A DNA stretch of 64,000 nucleotides from Pratylenchus scribneri. Taxonomy: Eukaryota; Nematoda; Chromadorea; Rhabditida; Pratylenchidae. The translations under genes and the position numbers were made by a program. Each line of letters opens with the position of its first letter. Position 1 is the first letter of the stretch. Below are positions 1 to 12,600 of this stretch, one piece after another. The notes beneath the pieces were generated by a model. That model saw nothing but the letters and a program-made list of their open reading frames with translations. It searched no databases and was not told where the DNA came from. Where the stretch lies: NCBI GenBank assembly GCA_030063045.1, contig JAQSEB010000027.1, positions 372,001-436,000 of the forward strand, read 5' to 3'.

Positions 1-370
1 CCGGTGATTTTTAATATTTTAATTTATATAAATAAATATTTTTTTGACAAAAATATTATTTAAAAATTATTTTTCGGCGGAGAAATTATTTTTTAACATT
101 TTTTTCAACCTTTATTGTAATAAAATTTGGCAATAGGGAAAAGGAAAATTGAACTATAAAAATTCAGTCAAATTTTTATAGCTCTAAAAAAAGGGAGAAA
201 TTTTTTGACAAAATTAAGCGTCAAAAAATAATAATAAAATTGGTTAAATTTTAGGGCTATTTTTGGACAAATTTTTAGTGCCAAAAATAATTATAAAATT
301 GTCCATTTAGAGCTATAAAAAGACAATTAATTTTTTTTATATTTTATAATAATAATAATCATCTTTAAAG

Positions 371-1922
371 AAATCTTTCCTCCCAAAATACAACAAAATA
401 TTGGGCCGAGTTGCGCCAATGTAAAAATTGAATTTTTTAAAAATTTATTTATTTTTTAATTTTTATAGTTATCATAGTGGAGTTGAAATTAAATCATCTA
501 CAACTGGTAGGGGGCAAGGTAAAACATAGCAATAAAAATTTTTAAATTGTGAATAATTTTATACAGAATATTCCCTTGAAGTTAATCGTGATAACAATGT
601 TGCCCACATTAATCGCTTACCTCATGGAAAAACATTCATACAAAGGGGCAATTTCTATCCACAGTAAAAATTTTAATAATATCATTATAAAATAGGGAAA
701 TATTTAATTTGTAGAAAAAAAATTGAATTTGCAGAAAAGAGTATTGAAAATGCAGAAAAGTTTATGCCGTTTCAGCGGTAATTCTCAAACCATATACCAT
801 TGTATAGAGCTCATCAAGACGCGTCGAATGGTATATAATTTGTCATGGTTTAGTTGGTTTTGAACCAAAACCCAAAAAAAAGTTTTAAGTGGTTTAATGC
901 CCTTATTTCTGATAAAACCGACAAATTATATACCATTCGATGCGTCTCGACGAGATCTATAGAATGGGTATAGGGTTTAGGGGTCTAGAGGACAAACCAA
1001 CTAAACCGATATAAACTTTTCTGCATTTTCAATAGTCTTTTCTGCAAATTCAATATTTTTTCTGCAAACAATCCCTATAAAATAATATATAATACAAACA
1101 CATTAACAATACCAATTTCATAGAAATTTTTTGGACCTAGAATTGTGATTTATACTACTTTTTTGAAAGTAAAATTATTTTTTTTTGTAATTAAAAATAT
1201 TTTTTTGTATTTTTTGATTGATATTAAATCAGCAACAGTATTTTAGACCCTAAAAACCTTAGAGTAGATTTTCGAGTCGCATAAAACAATATTAAAGGGT
1301 ATTAAACCGCGTAAATCATTTTTCCAATTTTTAGTTTTAAACCTTTTAATTTTGGCTCATAACCCAAAATAAAGGATATTAAAACGTTTAAACTATTTTC
1401 CAGTTTTTGGTTTTAAACTCCCGAATTTTGGCTCACATTTTTATACATTTCGATGTGTCCCGATGAGATCTACAAAATGATATCTGGATTGTGGGTTCTA
1501 AAACCGATTTCGGAATTATTAGAAGTCAAAAAATTTTGATGTAAAAATAGAAATTTTGCCAGTAAAAAAAAAGAAATTTTTTCGGTAAAAAAATAATTTT
1601 ATTAATTAATTTAATATTTCATTTTATATATTAATTTTATAAATTTTAAAGCAAAAGACGACTGATGGGCGTAACAAAATTGCATCCCGATCAAATTGAT
1701 GAATTCGTCCGCGGATTGAATCGGGATCGGTTTGGCGGTGAAAAGTACCGGCAGTTTGGAAATAATTGTAATAATTGTGCGAAGGCAATTCTAAAGTACA
1801 CGTTGAGTCCGGAAAATGCCGAATTCACAACCAAACAGAGATGGAAATCGCGATACAATCGACTGGGCAATCAGCTTCGGCGATTGCCCCGATTCATGAA
1901 GAATAGATTGAGTGGAAAATAA
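371..1922 (+). CDS. PPPDE/DeSI-like peptidase, 3' portion (5' end outside window)
   Basis: Probable thiol peptidase of the PPPDE (DeSI/DUF862) family, which removes SUMO or ubiquitin-like proteins. Exons read as 371-420, 469-518, 567-663 and 1652 (or 1658)-1922, with matching phases 2, 1 and 2. The second exon gives YHSGVEIKS, the family's HSGVE segment with the catalytic His. The third starts EYSLEVNRD. The last exon has FGGEKYRQFGNNCNNCAKAIL-type sequence (seen as NNCNNC), the usual site of the catalytic Cys in an NCN context. Both active-site residues are therefore present. The tail is basic (KSRYNRLGNQLRRLPRF). The start codon and earlier exons lie left of the window. The last intron (about 990 bp) is swollen by two foldback elements. 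The exact start of the last exon is open because two AG sites fit the same phase. Confidence 0.72.
721..1060. repeat. Foldback (long inverted repeat) element A
   Basis: The left arm begins AATTGAATTTGCAGAAAAG and the right arm ends with its near-complement CTTTTCTGCAAATTCAAT. The arms run inward through a motif of the form ATGGTATA..TCGACGCGTC..GAG and its inverse. No coding capacity. Lies in the last PPPDE intron. Confidence 0.8.
1225..1525. repeat. Degenerate foldback element related to elements A and B
   Basis: The left side has TTTTAGACCCTAAAAACCTT and the right side has TTCTAAAACCGATTTCGGAA, weak inverted copies of the ends of the 2293-2630 element. The internal motif survives as ATTTCGATGTGTCCCGATGA. 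Confidence 0.55.
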
Positions 1923-3552
1923 GAATTTTGAGTTTATATTAAAAATGGAAATTTGTTTAAAATATATTTTTTAGAAAGAATAAAATTAAATTAAAAAATG
2001 TATATTTTTTAGGTGGAAATAAATAAATAATATTTTTTAAATTCCTAATTCCTATTTTATGGATCATGCACATTTTATCCAAATTTGTAAAACGTAATTG
2101 TTTTAAATAGTATAATTTAACTTTCAGTTACCATTTTTTAATGTTAAATTCGTAGATTGAAAAAATAATTCAATTTTAGAATTAATTTTGTGAATTAATT
2201 TTGTTTTTTTGTTTTTCGCCTATCTTTTTTCCCATGTATTTTCTTCCGTACGGGGTCGATATCTGAAAAGACAAAGGGCCATGCAAATGTGGACGTTATC
2301 TGAATAGTGCAAATGTGGGCGATTTCGACTTATAATAAATCAGAAACCGGTTTTAGGCCCTACAAACCTTAAACCATTTTGTAGATCTCGTCAAGATGCA
2401 TCGATTGGTATATAATTTGTTATGGTTTGGCCCAAAATAAAAGAGTTTAAAACCAAAAACTTGAAAAATGGTTTAATTCATTTTAATTTTGATCAAACCA
2501 TGTCAAAATATATACCAATTGATGCGTCTTGACAAGATCTACAAAATGGTATAAGGTTTGTTAGGTCTAAAACCGGTTTCTGATTTATTATAAGTCGAAA
2601 ACTTCCACATTTGCACTATTCAGATAACGACCTAGCACCATTTTCTTCCAATTAATTTTGCTTTATTATTTGACTTTAATAAGTAGGATAAGAAATGAGA
2701 TGAATAAATAAAATGCTAAAAGAAAAAATTGCATCCAAAATAATAAATAACATCTTCTATAATTAAATTTTTTCATTATTTTTTATTCAATTAAAATATT
2801 TAACATCCACGAATAAGTTTCTTCAATTCCAATACTTGAACTTTTATAGAAAATTAAAAATTTTGTCTATTTTTGGAAGTTCTTTGGATTTGTTTTGATG
2901 TTGATTCAATTTTTTTATTTCCAAATGTGATGGCGTAAATAGCCGCATTTCATCATCTGGCCAAAATGTTATGGCCATTGTTCACATTTTTATTTTTATT
3001 GAAAAGTGCTTACTCCTGCTGCTGATGTTGTTTGTTGAAAAATAAAAGGAAATAATGTTAATACTTGATATGCAATGCATTGCACAACCGCGAATGGAAC
3101 TTTTCCTTTATAAAAAAATTGTTTTCTATATTAAATTAAAATGATGATTCATAAAGAAATTTAAGTATTCATCATTACATTATCATTACTTCATTACACA
3201 TACGTATTTTTGGATCCTTTTTATTCAATTTTCTATAACCACTATTCATTTTGACTGACCAGAGAATGTGATGTTGAATTTGTTTTTGATTGTTATATTC
3301 AGAAAATCTGTCATTTTTTTTCAACAAGAGTAAATAAAATGATGGTATCTCCGTTCAGATTCAGAGCCCTTTTTCCTTTCCATAAAAATATTCCACAAAA
3401 TGTGATGACAAGCTATTTTTATTTTTAAACCAAATTTTCCTATTTTAATTAATTGAAAAATTTAAATGTATTTCATTTTTGATTAATATGTTTTTAGAGA
3501 AAAGATTTAAATTTTACAATTTTTATCAACTGAAAGAACTATTCTAGACAAA
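1923..3552. other. Intergenic region, one foldback element only
   Basis: Apart from the foldback at 2293-2630 the stretch is AT-rich, with no open frame of note, no RNA gene and no further clear repeat. Confidence 0.5.
2293..2630. repeat. Foldback element B (AATAAATCAGAAACCGG ends)
   Basis: Near-perfect inverted repeat of about 130 bp per arm. The left arm starts CGTTATCTGAATAGTGCAAA and the right arm ends TTTGCACTATTCAGATAACG. Both arms contain AATAAATCAGAAACCGG and, further in, the TCGATTGGTATATAAT / ATTGATGCGTCTTGACAAG motif shared with the other foldback elements of the window. Confidence 0.85.
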
Positions 3553-3784
3553 ATGGTGGTGTGTCAAAATTGCGGCCATATTTGTAAGATTTTTCCATAT
3601 TTTCGCTTATCTAATATATTCCTATTTCCTTACAGTTGCGCCAGAAATCGAAGCTACGAAACTTCGCGAACCTGGTATTCGTCTTTCATCATTGGCTGAC
3701 AATTTTTGCATCCCCATGCCCATGTGCTTATTGGACGATCTGGCTTACATTTGCCCTGAATGCAAATTCAAAAATGCCAAATAA
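3553..3784 (+). CDS. Small LITAF-like zinc-domain protein (59 aa)
   Basis: Two exons, 3553-3583 and 3636-3784, joined in phase 1 (donor T|gtaaga, acceptor ttacag|TT), give a 59-residue protein starting MVVCQNCGHIF and ending DDLAYICPECKFKNAK. CxxC near the start and CPEC near the end, with a C-I-P-x-x-M-C-L-L-D-D-L segment before the second pair, match the LITAF layout (two Zn-binding Cys pairs around a membrane-inserted hydrophobic stretch) found in endosome and lysosome membrane proteins. The hydrophobic middle is shorter and more polar than usual, so this is a diverged or reduced member. The start is the first ATG in frame. No neighbour shares its function. It could instead be a pseudogene fragment. 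Confidence 0.55.
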
Positions 3785-4890
3785 AAGTGAGCAATTGAAT
3801 ATTTTGTCCGAAAGTTAATCAATGAGCAAAACTGTTTATGAAAATAGGAGGCTAGATTATGGCTAGAATTCTATAAAATAATAAAAGTTTTGTGGGAACA
3901 GCCAACTTTGATGCCGTTTATAATAATTACTCAAGGAATGGGCCAATTTCTATAGCCAAAGTTATAGAAGCTATCAAAATTTTATTTTTTCAAATTTGGT
4001 GCAGAATTATTGGAGTTATGGTCAAAAAACCCACCGAAAAATTTGCTAATCCAGCGTAAATGACATTTTAAAAGTTTTTAAAGAAGACATTATTCCACCT
4101 TTTCTGAAGCAATATAAATAAATGAAGCATAATTAAATACCCAATTATCTTCTCTTTAACTGATACAAAATTTATTGAAATTGGTCCAATCCTCGATGAG
4201 TTTTTTTTATAAATCGTGCCAATTTGGTTCGGCACTCCTTTGAGATATGCTTTTTTAAGCGAATGGCTAGTCAGTCTTCTGTCATTAAAATAGAATTCAC
4301 CGAAATATTATCTTCAATTTTAAAAAAAAAATATTAAATATCCAAAATTCTATTTTTATCTTATTTTTAGAGATGATTTGTGCCAGCTTAATTGGATGGG
4401 GAAGGAAAGCAACTGATGAATGAATGAATGGTCATTTTTTTGATCTTATCTTTTTAATTAAATTTCCATCAATATTTGATTTGTATCTCCCAATTACCAA
4501 TTCATCTTAAATTCTGTTAATTTCACTGAACTATGAATTATAAATTTATTAAAGAATGATGATTAATTGATTTAAAACATTTTAAATATTCAATTTCGCG
4601 TTCCCTATAGAAATATAAGTGAATATTTTGAATGCTAGCTCGCTCAATTTAGTAAAAAAAATAATTGTATGCGTCACTACGCTCTGGAGGATGCTATTGT
4701 CTGTCGTGGAAGCCGAGACTGGAGAATAAAAGATTTCAATTAATTATTATATATAATTGCAATTATTATATAAATTTTCCAAATATTCCATTTACCATTT
4801 CCCAACCAAATTTTTTTTTTCAATTTATGATTTTGTATTGATTTATTATGCTTTTTTATTATTTCTAATCCAAATTTATTCAAATAATCG
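3785..4890. other. Intergenic AT-rich region, nothing recognised
   Basis: No open frame with coding character, no RNA gene and no clear repeat were seen between the LITAF-like gene and the 24-bp array. Confidence 0.5.
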
Positions 4891-4896
4891 CTTATT

Positions 4897-5359
4897 TCCG
4901 CCTTTTCTGATTTTAATAATTCCGCTTGTTTTTTATAATTCCGCCTGTTCTGATTTTAATAATTCAGCCTGTTCTGATTTTAATAATTCCGCCTGTTCTG
5001 ATTTTAATAATTCTGCCTGTTCTGATTTTAATAATTCCGCCTGTTCTGATTTTAATAATTCCGCCTGTTCTGATTTTAATAATTCCGCCTGTTCTGATTC
5101 TAATAATTCCGCCTGTTCTGATTCTAATAATTCCGCCTGTTCTGATTTTAATAATTCCGCCTGTTCTGATTTTAATAATTCTGCCTGTTCTGATTTTAAT
5201 AATTCCGCCTGTTCAGATTTTAATAATTCCGCCTGTTCTGATTTTAATAATTCCGCCTATTCTGATTTTAATAATTCCTCCTGTTCTGGTTTTAATAATT
5301 CCGCATGTTCTGATTTTAATAATTCCGCCTGTTCTGATTTTAATAATTCCGCCTGCTAA
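4897..5359. repeat. 24-bp minisatellite, about 19 copies
   Basis: Head-to-tail unit TTTTAATAATTCCGCCTGTTC plus TGA (24 bp) with scattered single-base changes (TCAGCC, TCTGCC, TCCTCC). As 24 is a multiple of 3 without a stop in two frames, it produces spurious open frames on the + strand. Confidence 0.95.
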
Positions 5360-5399
5360 AATCACAAAAATGAGCATTCAGTGCAGGAAATTATTATAA

Positions 5400-6680
5400 A
5401 ATTGGGTCCTGTTGGTCGTTAAATATGATTAAAATTTGATATTTGGTTTCAAATATAAATTTCAACCAAAAAATAACTGCATCAATTTTATTGATATTGG
5501 CGCTGATAAAAATTGTTAACAAATTTCAGAATTGGTTTGTATGCTCTTCATCAAAATGCTCATAGATCTATGAGTTCATTTCTATTTTCGTCTTTATTTT
5601 TTTTGTAAAAATTTACTTCAATCATTTTTTGATTTCCATCATATACTATCTTTAAATTAATTTATTTTATTAGCAATTCGATCCCATTTTTTTATTAAAA
5701 TTCAAAGAATTATTTTATGTCAATTTAATTGGGACTATAAATTTAATAAAATGAAGATTGATTTTAAAGTAAATTTCGATCTTGGTCGAGGTGGGAAGTT
5801 CACTTTTAGTGAGCATTTTTAATATAAAAAGTTAATTAATACAATAAAATATGAACAATTTTTCGGCTTTCCTCATAAAAAAAACTAATTTTTGAAGAAT
5901 TAAAAATAGAAAAAATTTTTCAAATTATTTTCACAAATTTATCCAAATATCTTATATGGAAAATGAATTCCTTGTCAACAATTTATAGAAAATTAGGGAA
6001 TAGAAGTTGGACGGTTTCTCAAAGGAAAGGAATTGGTGGGATTGATACATTTTAACAAATTTGTCGATCAGTTTCAGTTTAATAATTTGCAAATATATTT
6101 TAAAAAGAGAAAGCAATGGAAGAAAAGGCGGAAAGAAAGGAAGGAATAAATTTTAATGAATTATGGAATTTAAATTCTTTACATGTTATATCATACTTCT
6201 TTTCAAAAAATTTTTTAGTTGAAATTTTGGGTGATAAATTCGAATATGACCTTATTTTAATCAATTTTTAGCCGTCATGTTAAGAAAAATTTGCCATCAC
6301 TTTTCATTTAGAAATATGAAAATCTCCATGTTAAATTTTGGCATTTTGCTTAACAAAATTTGCATAAATTGTGAAAAATGGAAGCCGAAATTCTTATTAA
6401 ATAATTCAAATTACTCCCAACAATAGAAATTAAGCAATCAGAAATTTATAAAATTATCAAAAGTAAAGAAAGGTAAATAAATTCCAGAATTATTTGGGGG
6501 ACAAAATATCGTAAAAAATAGAAAGGAAAAAATATCCAGTCCAGGTTTTGAGGGAAAAAGGTTGCAATGAAAAAATGACAATAGAAAAATTTTAAAAAAA
6601 TTCACAGAAAAATCACATAAATTCTCTCCTCATTCAAATTCCTCACATATCCATTTTGTTTTGGGGCTGCATCCAATGAT
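5400..6680. other. Intergenic region, nothing recognised
   Basis: AT-rich sequence between the 24-bp array and the 3' end of the ArfGAP gene. It has short purine-rich runs but no supported gene or repeat. Confidence 0.5.
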
Positions 6681-9600
6681 TCAATAGCGTTCCTGAAAAT
6701 GAGGAAAAAATTATTTTTAATATTATTTTTTTGCCAAAAAAGCAGAAAAATTTTTTAAAAAGAAAAATTTTAAGTCCACAGAAAGAAAAGAAAAATAACT
6801 GAAAAATAAAAATATTTTTTTGCCAAAGAAAGCAGAAAAATTTCTTAAAATTTTAATAAAAAAACAAAAAAAAGTAAGGAAAATAGTGCCCGAAAGAAGG
6901 AAAAAGCAAAACACAAAAAAAGTGCGGGAAGAAACAAAAAATTTAACATTTTTTGATGGACTTACTCTCAGGCAATATCAGCCTTTTGTTGTAGTTTTCT
7001 AGAAAATTTAAAATTTTTTTCGACTAAATTGGAGAAAAAATGAATTTTTTGGGATAAAAATTCAAAAAATTAAATTTTTGTCGATTTAAAAATATTTTTG
7101 AGGAAACTCACCGAAAGATATGAGCTGAATGAACTTCCAATGCCGGACAATTTCTCCGTGACTTTGCTGACACCCTGGAAAAAAATGAATTTAATTAATA
7201 AAATATTTTATTATGGTAAAAATTAATGAAGAAATACTTTTTAAAAAATCAGTGAAAATTTGGGAATTTTTATATTTAATTTTAAAAAAATTGAAAAAAA
7301 AATTATTTTTTTTTCAAACTTATAAAAAATTACTATAAAATTATGTATAATTTTCTTTAAAAAAATACAATAAAACAATAATAGCAAAAAATATTGTCAT
7401 CCAAAAATTAATTTTAAAAATAAATTGACTATTAAAAAATTAATAAAATATTTAAATTCGGTAAAATAATTTCTGAAATTCTCACCGAGACAACCGAATC
7501 CTTTATGTCCGCCATTTCGGGAATTTGCTCGGAATAGGCGCTCCATCGGCCCTGTTGTTGGCTTCCTTGGCCTTCCCCTCCGCCGAATAGATCTGCGCTG
7601 CCAATGGCCGATTGGCCCTCGAAACGACTCAAATTTGCACGGGTATCGGCCTGAAGAACATTATTGGAATTTATTAATTGAATCGATCAAAAATAATTTA
7701 TTTTAAAAAGGTTCAGATTTAGACTTTATAATATAATTTGCATTTATTTTCAAAATTTGATGGATCAAATTATTGATTTATTTTCAATTTTTTTATTTAA
7801 CCTATTTAGGAATTAATGAAGGATAATTTAATTTTAAAATTAAAGATTTAAATAAATTTTAGCCTAAAATTCATTGAGGTTTATTTTCCTTTGGTAAAAT
7901 TAAATAAATAAAAAGCTCTTTTTTTAATGAAATATTTTTAACTATTTATTTATTTTTCTTTTAAGAATATTTTATTTTTTGGAAACGCCAATTGTCGATA
8001 AAATAGCTTTGGAGGATGGAAGAAAATAAATAAAAAAGGTTGGCTCTCTTTTCAATTGTTCCCTTCATGTTCCGTTGTGGTCTAGTGGTTAGGATTTCAC
8101 GCTCTCACCGTGAAGGCCGGGGTTCGATTCCCCGCAACGGAAGTTACTTTTTTTTCGAGTAAAAAATGTTTTTTTACAAGGAAAATTATTAAAATTAAAT
8201 TAAAAATCATAAAATTAATTTTTTTGGCCCCTTTTTATAATTCTTTAAGGAAAAATTATAAAAATTTAGACGTAAAAAAAGTAAAATAATTTTTTTTGTG
8301 AATTTTTTATTATTTTTAATGGAAAATCATTAAAAAATTAGTCAACAAAAATTAAAAATTCCATCCAAAAATTAAATTTTTCCTTACATCCATGGCCTGA
8401 TGCCGTCCAAAGAACATGTCCGAGCTGATTGCCTTCGCCTTGCCAAATTTTTTCACAGCCTCTTCATCCGGCCCTGGGCCACCTCCAAAATCGCCTCCTC
8501 CCCTTTGGGTGCTTACCACTGGCACTTTTGATGTTGGCCCCTTTTTGCTGGGCATGTCCCAAGCGTCAAAAAATTCCTCCTCTTTGTCGGCTGTGCGAGT
8601 GGTGGATTTTTTCAAATCGTCCAATCCGGTGGAGCCGCCGCCAAATTTTTTCTTAAAATATTTTTTTTATTTTAATTCAAAATTTTTCTTAAAATACGAA
8701 AAGAAAATACTAAAAATATTCAAAATTTAAAAATTATTTTTATTCCTTTTTAATAGGAATTTTTGGCCAAATGCCAGAGATATGATTAATCATTAATCTG
8801 AAGAGCTCTCTCCAAATGGAATAGCCCAACTTGGCGCATAATTCATCAGCAAATGAACCAATTTTGATGATTTTAGTATAAAATTAAAGAGCAGACATTT
8901 GGCTATCCAATAAAATTAATTTTATTCAAATTTGATTCAAAATTGATTGATTTATGCCCAAAATAGACTATTTAAAATGGCATTTAGTATTGATTTGCGA
9001 ATTTTTGCAGTGATTTTTGAACATAATTCCATCATTTTTGAAGCGATTTAAATAAGATTAAAATTATTGAAATAGCCAAAAATCAGTTCTATAATTTAAT
9101 AGAAAAATTATTAAAATCGATTCAATCATTGATGACTTATTTTATACGGCACTAATTGGGGTAAATCCGTCCATTTTTTGGAATCAATTTCCATTTTTTC
9201 CGATTAAATAATCCAATAAAATATAACTGACTCCATATTTAATGTCCCATTTATCTGGGCCACCGCCGCCGGCGGCTGGTTCCTCCTCTTCCACCATTTC
9301 CCATTCATCCGAAATTCTTCCACCACCGCCGCCGCCGCTGCCTCCAAAATAATCCATTCGTTCGGTTGATTTCCTTCCACCATTTCCACTGTTGCCACTT
9401 TTCCTCCCACCTTTTGTAGGGATAAATATTTTTATTACTGATAAAATTATTTTTTTTACCCGAAAGTAATTTTTGACCTCTAATAAATCAGAAACCGGTT
9501 TTAGACCCTACAAACTTTGTACCAATTTGTAGATCTCATCGAGACGCATCGATCGGTATATAATTTATCATGGTTTGGGTTAAAATTAAAGAGTTTAAAA

Positions 9601-12600
9601 ATTAAAAACAAAAACCGGAAAATGGTTTAAACGGTTTAATACCCTCTTTAAATTTGACTTAACTTGACAAATTAAATACCAATCGACGCAACTCGATGAA
9701 AAAATTGGTATAAGGTTTTTAGGGTTTAAAACCGGTTTAGGTTTGAAGGGTTTAAAACCTATTTAGGTTTTTAGGGTTTAAAACCGGTTTAGATTTGAAG
9801 GGTTTAAAACTGGGTTAAATTTGAGGTTTAAAATCGGTTTAGGTTTGTAGGGTTTAAAATCGGTTTAGGTTTGTAGGGTTTAAAATCGGTTTAGGTTTGT
9901 AGGGTTTAAAATCGGTTTAGGTTTGTAGGGTTTAAAATCGGTTTAGGTTTGTAGGGTTTAAAACCGGTTTAGGTTTGTAGGGTTTAAAACCGGAACTGGT
10001 TTCTGATTTATTAAAAGTCAAAAACTATTTTTCGGGTAAAAAATAGTAACCTTTTGTCGGGGCCAAATCGTCCTGTTGAATTTGTCGAATTCCACTTGAA
10101 ATTGAATGGGAATGGGCCGAAGTGGATTTATTTGCTGGGACACCGCCAAAACCCAGCCGATCAATTTGCTTCGCCTTTTGTGGGTCTTTGGCTGAAGCTT
10201 CTTGCAGGATTTGCTGTGGGAAGAAAGGATGGAATAAAAAATAGATATTATATTAAGTTTTTTACACTTTTTTTGGGTATTTATTAATTTTGGAGATTTT
10301 GAACAACTTCTAAATAAAAAAAAGTGTCGCGATTCTCGATAATAATTATATGACATTAGATGGCTATTTTAGTCCTATGGATGGCCACAGGGCCGTAGCC
10401 AAGGCCCAAGTAGGCGCGCTCCCTCGAAATGACCCAAAAATTTGAGAAAAAAAAATAAAATTAGTGGATTGGGGGATGGGGGTGCGCCCTCCCTATCCAC
10501 CTTAGCGTATTCCTCATTAACTATTCTTGGCTATGGTCCTAAATGGCTCATTAGGTTAATCCTTACATTATTAACCCAGGGAAAACATAACATGGTGAGA
10601 TTTTAGTATCAAAATGTGGACACACAAATAACCCATAAATTTCGTTGTTCTTTTTTAATCAAATTTGCAAAATTTTTAATGAAAAATTTGCTTATGAAAT
10701 ATTTAATTTTTTAAAAATGTTTCAATGGATTTTGAACTATATTTTTAGAAAAACCAAATAAACCTGTTTCTTCTCTGCAATTTCCTGCACCAAAAATTTG
10801 GATGAAAATGGCACAGTGACTTCGTCTTCTTCTTCTTTGGCCTTTGATTCATTAGCCGGTTCCTTTTGCTGTTTTTCCTGCATTTGAAGGCGCCCAAATT
10901 GTTCGGCCTCTTTGTCAAATTCATTCCCCGATGGTTTTTGCTCAACATTGGCGGCCGAATTCTTAAATTGAAAATTTTTTAGAAATTCATTTATTTTTGA
11001 TTAATTTTGTTACAAAATTTGGAGTTTGCAAACCGGTTTAAGAATTGAAATTATAAAACGGTTTAAAATTTAATTTAAATTGATTTATAAACTGGTTTAA
11101 CCTTCTAATTTTTGGTAGTTAAAAAAAACCGGTTTTGGTAGTTTTCAAACCGGTTTAACATTTGAAATTATTGTTGGTTTTAAAAACCGGTTTAAAATTT
11201 TTGATGGTTTATAAACCGTTTTAAAATTTTATTAAATTTTTGGCCAAATAAATTTAATAATACCATTTTGCTTTTCTGGGCCATCAATCCGGCGCGTTTC
11301 TTTTGGCCAAGCTTAAAAAATTTTAAAATTTAATTTATTTTTTGATGGTTGATTACCGTCATTTTCTTGACTGGCTTTTCATGTGGAATTTCTGAAAAAA
11401 AAAACAATTAATTCTAAAAATTTTTTCAAAATTTTTTAAAAAATTTCAAAAATTTCCTAAAAATTTTCAAAATTTTCTTAAAAAATTTTCTTAAAAAATT
11501 CCAAAATTTTCTTAAAAAAATTCCAAAATTTTCCATAAAATTTTCCATAAAATTTTCCATTAAACCTGAAAGTGCAGCGCCCTCCTTGAATGCTCCCTCC
11601 TCCTGTGCTGCTTTTTGGCCTCCTTCAAACGTTGGATTTTTGTCGCTGCCAAAGAATTCCTCAATTGAATTTTGTTTGGCCACCGGCGAAAGTTGGCCCC
11701 CACCACTGCCAGATTTTGCCATTTCCTCCGTCGATGGGAACAATGCTTGGCCCGCTTGACGTTGCGTTTTCCCGGCCAAATCCGTCACTCGTTGCTGGGA
11801 AAAAAGGAATTATTTATATTTTATGTATTTTTATTCCAATTTGCCTCTAAATATTTCGACTTACTTATTTGTTTCAAAATTTATAATAAGTTTTTCGAAT
11901 TTTAGGTACTTTCTCATTATTGGTGGGGATGGGAATAAGAAATAGGAAAAAGAAGAAGATGATGAGGAGGAAGAAAATGAAAAATGAAATCAACTCATTT
12001 TTATCTTCGTCCTCTTCATCCTTATTATTGTCTTCCCCTCCTTCTTCAATATTCTCCACGCCTCCCATTGGAGTGGTTACCACAATTAAGTTTTTATTGT
12101 CCTAAAAATCTTAATTTTTAATAGCCAAAAAACCTTAACTTTTTATTCGTAGAATTCGCTAATAATAAGTGTACCCTCGACTCCCCAATATGACCACCAG
12201 CTTAGGATCCTAGGATGGGCTTTGAACCACATTCCATGATTTAAATTGGGACTTTGAGATATTCTAAAATGTTTTTTTTAACTGCCGATAGGTAGCCATT
12301 AAGTACGGTGTGCAGACACCGAATAAATGCCGGTAATTTTGTTTGACCATTAAGCAATTTTATAAACAAAATGAATTTTTTAAATATTTTATCTTAAACA
12401 AAACCTTGTAAAGCGATGCAGCCCGACTATGGTATTTGACTTGGGCATCGGTGGAGTCGCAGCCGTGTTGCTTGAAAAATTGAACCTAAAATTGAGGTTA
12501 ATTTCACATTTTGGCATGGCAAAGATTACCGCATTAGCATTGCCACCAATTTGCATGGCTCGCAATTGTACCCAGGACCTTTAAAAATATAGGGTTAAAT

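Noticed and set aside
4757..5399. Open frames with NSACSDFN or PPVLILII repeats
   Set aside because: The 24-bp unit is a multiple of three, so two frames stay open. Nothing before or after the array looks coding.
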